In this document: in pieces, positions 1 through 3,035 of the stretch
Layout: every line of letters begins with the position of its first letter
How positions within the stretch are numbered: position 1 is the first letter of the stretch
The notes under the pieces: generated by a model
Seen by the model: the letters and a program-made list of their open reading frames with translations, nothing else
Database searches by the model: none
What the model was told of the DNA's origin: nothing
Source of the DNA: an uncultured Clostridia bacterium
GTDB lineage: Bacteria; Bacillota; Clostridia; Oscillospirales; Oscillospiraceae
Length of the DNA: 5,097 bases
NCBI GenBank assembly: GCA_947169005.1
Contig: CAMVOG010000174.1
Coordinates: 1 to 5,097 of the forward strand
Direction of reading: 5' to 3'
Translations under genes and position numbers: made by a program

Positions 1-89
1 AAGGCAAAAATACCGTCATGGTGTCCAGCGGAGATTCCGGCGTTTACGGCATGGCAAGCGCCTCCCTGTTCAGTATATGTACAGTATAG
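1..89 (+). pseudogene. Broken fragment of CbiH/CobJ (precorrin-3B / cobalt-factor III C17-methyltransferase)
   Basis: The frame starting at base 3 is open from the left edge and reads GKNTVMVSSGDSGVYGMAS before stopping at the TAG at 87-89. The core SSGDSGVYGMA matches the conserved SSGD(A/P/S)GIYGMA block of CbiH/CobJ, the SAM-dependent methyltransferase that drives ring contraction in cobalamin synthesis. In intact enzymes of about 240 residues I recall this block lying near residues 75-90, followed by GLVLEL-type sequence and some 150 more residues. Here similarity ends right after GMA(S), and only about ten unrelated residues (ASLFSICTV) precede the stop. The enzyme would therefore lack most of its substrate and SAM-binding fold. 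Any 5' part lies outside the window. Family recognition rests on one short but distinctive motif. The gene could be a real remnant left by a rearrangement or an assembly chimera. Confidence 0.68.
50..67 (-). other. Orphan translation start: good SD and ATG followed at once by a stop
   Basis: Downstream of the leftward promoter the minus strand has AGGGAGG (67 to 61), an 8-base gap and ATG (52 to 50). The frame then reads CCG and TAA, so only two codons are encoded. A complete promoter, dyad, SD and start codon that opens no reading frame suggests that the original coding region has been replaced by the CbiH sequence at about bases 50-60. Confidence 0.4.
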
Positions 90-95
90 CGTACA
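78..95. promoter_or_regulatory. Dyad TGTAC-N8-GTACA over the -10 box, candidate operator
   Basis: Perfect 5-bp inverted arms, TGTAC at 78-82 and GTACA at 91-95, flank eight bases that contain the whole -10 hexamer of the leftward promoter. Binding of a dimeric regulator here would block RNA polymerase. Dyads with TGTAC/GTACA half-sites are the kind bound by some GntR-family (YtrA-type) repressors of Gram-positive bacteria, but that assignment is a guess. An extra TATACT copy occurs on the minus strand at 77-72. Confidence 0.4.
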
Positions 96-111
96 CATTC
101 TTCTCTGTCAA
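83..111 (-). promoter_or_regulatory. Consensus sigma-A promoter reading leftward
   Basis: On the minus strand a perfect -35 hexamer TTGACA (111 to 106) is followed by a 17-bp spacer and the -10 hexamer TATACT (88 to 83). Transcription would start near base 76 and run left, antisense to the CbiH fragment and out of the window. Both boxes and the spacing are seen directly; activity is inferred. No intact gene follows inside the window. Confidence 0.7.
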
Positions 112-114
112 GCC

Positions 115-127
115 CGCCCAAAGGGCG
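115..127. repeat. Small GC stem-loop upstream of the leftward promoter
   Basis: CGCCC (115-119) and GGGCG (123-127) form a perfect 5-bp stem with an AAA loop. It lies just outside the -35 box of the leftward promoter and is not flanked by the AGCGATAT/ATATCGCT octamer, so it is not counted as part of the array that starts at 144. No function is evident. Confidence 0.35.
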
Positions 128-143
128 TGGTGCTGAAACACTC

Positions 144-247
144 TTGCGCGAAGCGCAAATATCGCTCGCCGCAAGGCGAATATCGCTTGCGCGAAGCGCA
201 TATATCGCTTGCCCGTCAGGGCATATATCGCTTGCGCGTAAGCGCAA
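144..247 (-). repeat. Left stem-loop array: five hairpins joined by ATATCGCT
   Basis: Five perfect short palindromes follow one another: 144-158 (6-bp stem, loop GAA), 166-179 (5-bp, loop GCAA), 188-200 (5-bp, loop GAA), 210-223 (5-bp, loop GTCA) and 232-247 (6-bp, loop GTAA). The four junctions between them each carry the same octamer ATATCGCT, at 159-166, 180-187, 202-209 and 225-232. The period is about 21-23 bases. Arm sequences differ between units (TTGCGC, TCGCC, TGCGC, TGCCC), but each is matched by its own complement. The octamer is the reverse complement of that in the right array, so the strand given is relative to that array. ORFs running through this stretch are translated repeat, not genes. 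Confidence 0.85.
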
Positions 248-268
248 AAAAGCAAAATGGGAGCCAAG

Positions 269-427
269 TTTGCCTGCGGCAAAGGCGATATTGCGGCATA
301 CGCCGCAGCGATATAGCTGTATGCACAGCAGCGATATAGCTGTATGCACAGCAGCGATATAGCGCCGCTTCGCGTCGCAGCGATATTGCCGCCTCCGGCG
401 GCAGAGATATTGCGGCTTACGCCGCAA
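269..427 (+). repeat. Right stem-loop array: seven hairpins joined by AGCGATAT
   Basis: Stem-loops lie at 269-283 (6-bp, loop TGC), 292-307 (6-bp, loop ATAC), 316-329 and 339-352 (identical, 5-bp, loop ATGC), 362-378 (7 positions with one C/T mismatch, loop TTC), 387-403 (7-bp, loop TCC) and 410-427 (7-bp, loop TTAC). The joining octamer AGCGATAT is exact at 307-314, 330-337, 353-360 and 379-386. It varies by one base at 284-291 (GGCGATAT) and 403-410 (AGAGATAT). The hairpin at 269-283 sits between the arrays and may be their hinge. The final stem ends three bases before the SD of the small ORF at 443. The unit identity is unknown to me. Confidence 0.85.
315..360 (+). repeat. Exact tandem duplication of one 23-bp stem-loop unit
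   Basis: Bases 315-337 and 338-360 are identical. Each carries the stem GCTGT/ACAGC with loop ATGC plus one AGCGATAT octamer. Because other units differ in their arms, this identical pair looks like a recent duplication by slippage or unequal exchange. Confidence 0.9.
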
Positions 428-442
428 AAAGGAGGGTTCCCC

Positions 443-547
443 ATGCTGAAAGCCCTGAACCAAGAGCTGTTCCGCCTCAGCCGCAGTCTGCCTCTGCTGC
501 TGGCCGCCCTGCTCTACGACCGGAAGTACCGGCCCGCCGCGATTTAA
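443..547 (+). CDS. Possible small protein of 34 residues, function unknown
   Basis: The ATG at 443 is preceded by AAGGAGG (429-435) with a 7-base gap, an ideal ribosome binding site. The frame gives a 34-residue peptide ending at the TAA at 545-547. It begins MLKALNQELFRLSRS, continues with the hydrophobic stretch LPLLLAALL and ends in a charged YDRKYRP segment. The middle could be a short amphipathic or membrane-associated helix, but it is too short for a confident transmembrane call. I do not recognise a family. In-frame extension upstream to an ATG at 344 would run through the stem-loop array and is not favoured. No clear promoter lies directly upstream. The frame ends 35 bases before the -35 box of the rimP promoter. 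It may be a true small gene, the remnant of a longer one or chance. Confidence 0.4.
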   Translation: MLKALNQELFRLSRSLPLLLAALLYDRKYRPAAI

Positions 548-581
548 AAACCAAAAACAGGAAAAAACCTTGCAATTCCTC

Positions 582-610
582 TTGCAAAAGGGGCAAGGCT
601 GTGATATAAT
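582..610 (+). promoter_or_regulatory. Main promoter of the rimP-nusA-infB operon (extended -10)
   Basis: A -35 box TTGCAA (582-587, four of six consensus bases) lies 17 bp upstream of a perfect TATAAT at 605-610. The -10 box is preceded by TG at 602-603, giving an extended -10 element. Transcription should begin near 617, leaving a leader of about 79 bases before rimP. A second TTGCAA lies at 570-575, and CCTTGC (568-573) with GCAAGG (593-598) brackets the -35 box as an inverted repeat. The AT-rich stretch at 545-610 contrasts with the GC-rich genes. Confidence 0.85.
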
Positions 611-639
611 GCGCATCGTAAGTTAGTAGGGTAAGCTAT

Positions 640-667
640 GGAGTGGGCCGCAGGGCCCACTCCTTTT
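640..667 (+). terminator. Leader hairpin with short T tract, candidate attenuator of the operon
   Basis: GGAGTGGGCC (640-649) and GGCCCACTCC (654-663) form a perfect 10-bp GC-rich stem with loop GCAG. TTTT follows at 664-667 and is then interrupted by GATT. The structure lies wholly inside the transcribed leader, about 23 bases after the expected start site and before the rimP SD. A strong stem with a poor U tract is typical of terminators that need NusA. In Bacillus subtilis the nusA operon is known to be autoregulated by a NusA-dependent terminator in its leader, so the same feedback is likely here. No convincing antiterminator fold was found by eye. Confidence 0.65.
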
Positions 668-695
668 GATTGCCCCAAGGGAACGGAGGGTGATG

Positions 696-1151
696 ATGAG
701 CAGGATCACAGAGCTGGTCTGGCAGCTGGCGGAGCCAGTGGCGGCGCGCCACGGCTGCGAGATTTGGGACGTGGAATTCGTCAAGGAGGCGGGCGAGCGC
801 TTCCTCCGGGTGTATATCGACCGGGAGGACGGCGTGGATATCGACCTCTGCGAGGCCGTCAGCCGGGAGCTGGACCCCCTTTTGGACGAGGCGGACCCCA
901 TCCAGGAGGCCTATACCTTTGAGGTATCCTCCGCCGGGGCGGAGCGGGAGCTGAAGCGCCCCGGGGACTTTGAGCGCTTCATGGGCAGCACCGTGGCCGT
1001 GAAGCTCTACAGCGCCAGGGGCGGCCGGAAGGAGCACGTGGGCACGCTCACGGGCTGGTCGCCGGAGGCGGTGGAGCTTGAGGAAAACGGAAAGACAGAA
1101 AAGTTTGCGGCGTCTGAGGTGGCTCAGGTGCGGCTTCGCATTTTGTTTTAA
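696..1151 (+). CDS. rimP: Ribosome maturation factor RimP
   Basis: This 151-residue protein is RimP, the cytoplasmic factor that assists late assembly of the 30S subunit and binds the S12 region. The N-terminal alpha/beta domain covers about residues 1-80 and opens with the family-like ITELVWQLAEPVAARHGCEIWDVEF. Next come the helix with DIDLCEAVSRELDPLLD (48-64) and the conserved block VSSAGAERELKRPGDF (77-92), where many homologues have VSSPG-DRPL. The C-terminal SH3-like barrel follows from about 95, with GTLTG at 116-120. ATG 696 is preferred because GGAGG at 685-689 lies 6 bases upstream. The adjacent ATG at 693 is nearly as possible. A TTG at 666 would begin inside the leader hairpin's T tract and is unlikely. 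It is the first gene of the operon, 12 bases before nusA. Confidence 0.95.
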   Translation: MSRITELVWQLAEPVAARHGCEIWDVEFVKEAGERFLRVYIDREDGVDIDLCEAVSRELDPLLDEADPIQEAYTFEVSSAGAERELKRPGDFERFMGSTVAVKLYSARGGRKEHVGTLTGWSPEAVELEENGKTEKFAASEVAQVRLRILF

Positions 1152-1163
1152 GGAGAGGCAGAC

Positions 1164-2294
1164 ATGAACAGCGAATTTTTCCTTGCCCTGGATGAGATCG
1201 AAAGAGACAAGGGCATCCCCAAGGATTATATGCTTGAGCGGATCAACCAGGCCCTGCTGGCCGCCGTGCGGAAGGACGATCCCTCCGTGGCGGACGGCGT
1301 GGTTGTCGAGGTTGACCAGGAGAAGAAGACCATCGGCATCTATATCGAAAAGACCGTGGTGGCCGAGCCCGAGAACAACCTGGAGGTCAGCCTGGAGCAG
1401 GCCCGCCTGGTGCGCCCCGGCGCCGAGCTGGGGGACGTGATCCGCTACGAGGTGGAGACCAAGAAGTTCGGGCGCATCGCGGCCCAGGCGGCCAAGCAGG
1501 TCATCATCCAGGGCATCCGCGAGGCGGAGCGCGGCATGATCTACGAGCAGTTCACCTCCCGGGAGCATGAGGTGCTCACCGGCGTGGTGCATCGCATCGA
1601 CCCCAAGACCGGCAACGTCTATATGAAGATCGCCAGCAACGGGGACATGACCGAGGCCGTCATGCTGGCGGGCGAGCGGGTGAAGACCGAGGCTCTCAGC
1701 GAGGGGGACCGCATGAAGGTCTACGTGGTGGAGGTCCGCCGCAGCACCAAGGGCCCCCAGATCATCGTTTCCCGCACCCATCGGGAGCTGGTCAAGCGCC
1801 TCTTCGAGCTGGAGGTCCCCGAGATCTATGACGGGACCGTGGAGATCAAGAGCATCGCCCGCGAGCCGGGCAGCCGCAGCAAGATCGCCGTCTGGTCCAA
1901 CGACCCGCAGGTGGACGCCATCGGCGCCTGCGTGGGCCCCAAGGGCTCCCGCGTGGACAGCGTGGTGAACGAGCTCCGGGGCGAGAAGATCGACATCGTC
2001 AGCTACAGCGACGATATTGAGAAGTTCGTGGCCGCGGCCCTGGCCCCGGCGGAGGTCTATTCCGTGACCCTGCTGGAGGATGGGCGGAGCTGCCGCGTCA
2101 TCGTGCCGGACGATCAGCTTTCCCTGGCCATCGGCAAGGAGGGCAAGAACGCCCGCCTGGCCGCCCGGCTGACGAATTGCAAGATCGATATCAAGCCCGC
2201 CTCCCAGGTGATCCAGAACGGCTCCATCAAGATTGACATGGAGGCCCTGGGCCTCGGCGAGGAGCCGGAGGCCGCCGCGGAGACGGAGGAATAA
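1164..2294 (+). CDS. nusA: Transcription termination/antitermination factor NusA
   Basis: NusA binds RNA polymerase and nascent RNA and controls pausing, intrinsic termination and antitermination. The 376-residue product has the full Gram-positive layout. An N-terminal polymerase-binding domain covers about 1-130 (starting MNSEFFLALDEIERDKGIPK). It is followed by an S1 domain at about 133-203 (HEVLTGVVHRIDPKTGNVYM), a first KH domain at about 225-290 with the GPKG loop at 258-261 and VVNELRGEKIDIV after it, and a second KH domain at about 295-345 with IGKEGKNARLAARL. It ends with a short acidic tail (EEPEAAAETEE). The acidic repeats of gammaproteobacterial NusA are absent, as expected for Firmicutes, where the protein is about 370 residues. 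The SD AAGGAG (1150-1155) overlaps the rimP stop codon and lies 8 bases from the ATG. Its product may repress its own operon through the leader hairpin. Confidence 0.98.
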   Translation: MNSEFFLALDEIERDKGIPKDYMLERINQALLAAVRKDDPSVADGVVVEVDQEKKTIGIYIEKTVVAEPENNLEVSLEQARLVRPGAELGDVIRYEVETKKFGRIAAQAAKQVIIQGIREAERGMIYEQFTSREHEVLTGVVHRIDPKTGNVYMKIASNGDMTEAVMLAGERVKTEALSEGDRMKVYVVEVRRSTKGPQIIVSRTHRELVKRLFELEVPEIYDGTVEIKSIAREPGSRSKIAVWSNDPQVDAIGACVGPKGSRVDSVVNELRGEKIDIVSYSDDIEKFVAAALAPAEVYSVTLLEDGRSCRVIVPDDQLSLAIGKEGKNARLAARLTNCKIDIKPASQVIQNGSIKIDMEALGLGEEPEAAAETEE

Positions 2295-2297
2295 GAC

Positions 2298-2311
2298 TCC
2301 CCGACAGGGGA
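2298..2311. other. Short stem-loop between nusA and ylxR
   Basis: TCCCC (2298-2302) and GGGGA (2307-2311) form a 5-bp stem with loop GACA four bases after the nusA stop. No T tract follows, so it is not a terminator. It could be an RNA-processing or stability element, or chance in GC-rich sequence. Confidence 0.25.
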
Positions 2312-2333
2312 ACACGGAAAGGGGCGGAGGACA

Positions 2334-2615
2334 ATGGCCACGCAGAAAAAAATCCCCATGCGCCAGTGCATGGGCTGCCGGGAAATGAAGCCCAAGCGCG
2401 AGTTGATCCGCGTGGTGCGCGGGCCGGAGGGCGGCGTTTCCCTGGACATGAAGGGAAAGGTGCCCGGGCGCGGGGCCTACCTCTGCCCGGACCCGGCCTG
2501 CCTGAAGCGGGCCCGGAAGACCGGCGCCATCGGCCGGGTGTTGGAGACCGAGATCCCCTCTGCGGTCTACGACGCGCTGGAGGCCCGGCTGCAGAAGGAG
2601 GCGGAGGGTGGATAA
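2334..2615 (+). CDS. rnpM: YlxR family RNA-binding protein, RNase P modulator RnpM
   Basis: The 93-residue protein belongs to the YlxR (DUF448) family. YlxR has been reported to bind RNase P RNA and modulate tRNA processing in Bacillus subtilis, hence the name RnpM. Family marks are IPMRQCMGCREMKPKRELIRVVR at the N-terminus with C12 and C15, the signature GRGAYLCPDPAC (45-56) with C51 and C56, and the closing helix EIPSAVYDALEARL. The four cysteines make a plausible metal site, though many homologues keep only some of them. The start at 2334 gives the usual spacing of about ten residues before the first CxxC. GGAGG at 2326-2330 lies only 3 bases upstream, a short gap. The gene follows nusA by 39 bases, and its end overlaps ylxQ by 8. 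Length is typical for the family. Confidence 0.93.
   Translation: MATQKKIPMRQCMGCREMKPKRELIRVVRGPEGGVSLDMKGKVPGRGAYLCPDPACLKRARKTGAIGRVLETEIPSAVYDALEARLQKEAEGG
2595..2601 (+). promoter_or_regulatory. Ribosome binding site that supports the GTG start of ylxQ
   Basis: AAGGAGG at 2595-2601, inside the end of ylxR, is 6 bases from GTG 2608, an ideal spacing. The alternative ATG at 2620 would have to use GGAGGG at 2603-2608 with an 11-base gap. The site favours GTG 2608 and implies translational coupling of the two genes. Confidence 0.65.
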
Positions 2616-3015
2616 AACCATGAATTTTCTCGGCCTGTGCAAGCGGGCCGGCGCCCTTGTGACCGGGGAGGACAGCGTGGGCGCGGCGGCCCGTTCGGGC
2701 TCCGCGCGGCTCGTGATGACCGCCTCGGACGCGGCGGAAAACACCCGGGGGAAGGCGGAGCATATCGCCGCGGTCTGCGGCGTGACGGTCCTTCGCCTGC
2801 CCTATGACAAGGACAGTCTGGGAGAGCTTTTGGGCAGGCGCGTCTGCGCCGTGCTGGCGATCACGGACAAGGAGCTTGCCAAAGCCTTTGCGCAAAAGCT
2901 GGCCGCGGACAACGGGGACTACGCCCCGGCGGCCAAGGCGCTGGAGGAGCGGCTGAAAAGCCGCAGGGAACGCCGGAAAAGCCTTGCAAAGCCCGGCGGG
3001 TCCATGAATGAGTAA
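2608..3015 (+). CDS. ylxQ: L7Ae/L30e-fold RNA-binding protein YlxQ, with a long basic tail
   Basis: The product (135 residues from GTG 2608, or 131 from ATG 2620) is the L7Ae/L30e/Gadd45-fold protein usually encoded between ylxR and infB. Related proteins bind kink-turn RNA, and the role of YlxQ itself is poorly defined. The family pattern is clear in MNFLGLCKRAGALVTGEDSV (5-24), LVMTASDAAENTRGKAEHI (35-53) and VTVLRLPYDKDSLGELLGR (59-77), followed by VCAVLAITDKELAKAF. The GTG start gives the usual few residues before the FLGL-RAG motif. After the fold ends near residue 100 there is a tail of about 35 residues rich in Arg and Lys (ALEERLKSRRERRKSLAKPG). Bacillus YlxQ is about 100 residues, so the tail is an addition that may strengthen RNA binding. 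It overlaps ylxR by 8 bases and is 20 bases before infB. Confidence 0.9.
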   Translation: MDKTMNFLGLCKRAGALVTGEDSVGAAARSGSARLVMTASDAAENTRGKAEHIAAVCGVTVLRLPYDKDSLGELLGRRVCAVLAITDKELAKAFAQKLAADNGDYAPAAKALEERLKSRRERRKSLAKPGGSMNE

Positions 3016-3035
3016 CGAATCGGGGAGGATTGCGC

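Noticed and set aside
127..362. Plus-strand ORFs at 127-339 and 144-362
   Set aside because: They lie in the arrays, overlap each other in different frames, and lack SD sites or family resemblance.
144..427. Possible CRISPR array
   Set aside because: The constant element is only 8 bases, the intervening segments are self-complementary hairpins of 13-18 bases rather than unique spacers, and orientation flips midway.
344..442. Upstream extension of the small ORF to an ATG at 344
   Set aside because: The added residues are translated stem-loop units, the ATG sits in a hairpin loop without an SD, and the internal ATG at 443 has an ideal SD.
568..598. CCTTGC/GCAAGG inverted repeat as a terminator for the small ORF
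   Set aside because: The loop would be 19 bases, no T tract follows, and the sequence contains the operon's -35 box.
44..616. Minus-strand ORF of 190 codons and a shorter one at 70-444
   Set aside because: Both run through the stem-loop arrays, and their products are translated repeats (AISL/RYIA-type motifs). The longer also crosses the rimP promoter. Neither has a supported start.
666..695. TTG start giving a 161-residue RimP
   Set aside because: The codon lies in the T tract of the leader hairpin without an SD, and the extra residues (MIAPRERRVM) do not look like RimP. ATG 696 has GGAGG at 6 bases.
638..922. Plus-strand ORF of 94 codons beginning in the leader hairpin
   Set aside because: It overlaps rimP in another frame, has no good SD and starts inside the stem; the rimP frame shows clear family similarity.
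636..2744. Very long minus-strand ORF (702 codons) opposite rimP-nusA-ylxR
   Set aside because: It is a shadow of GC-rich codon usage on the true strand, with low-complexity Leu/Gly/His/Asp composition and no recognisable domain.
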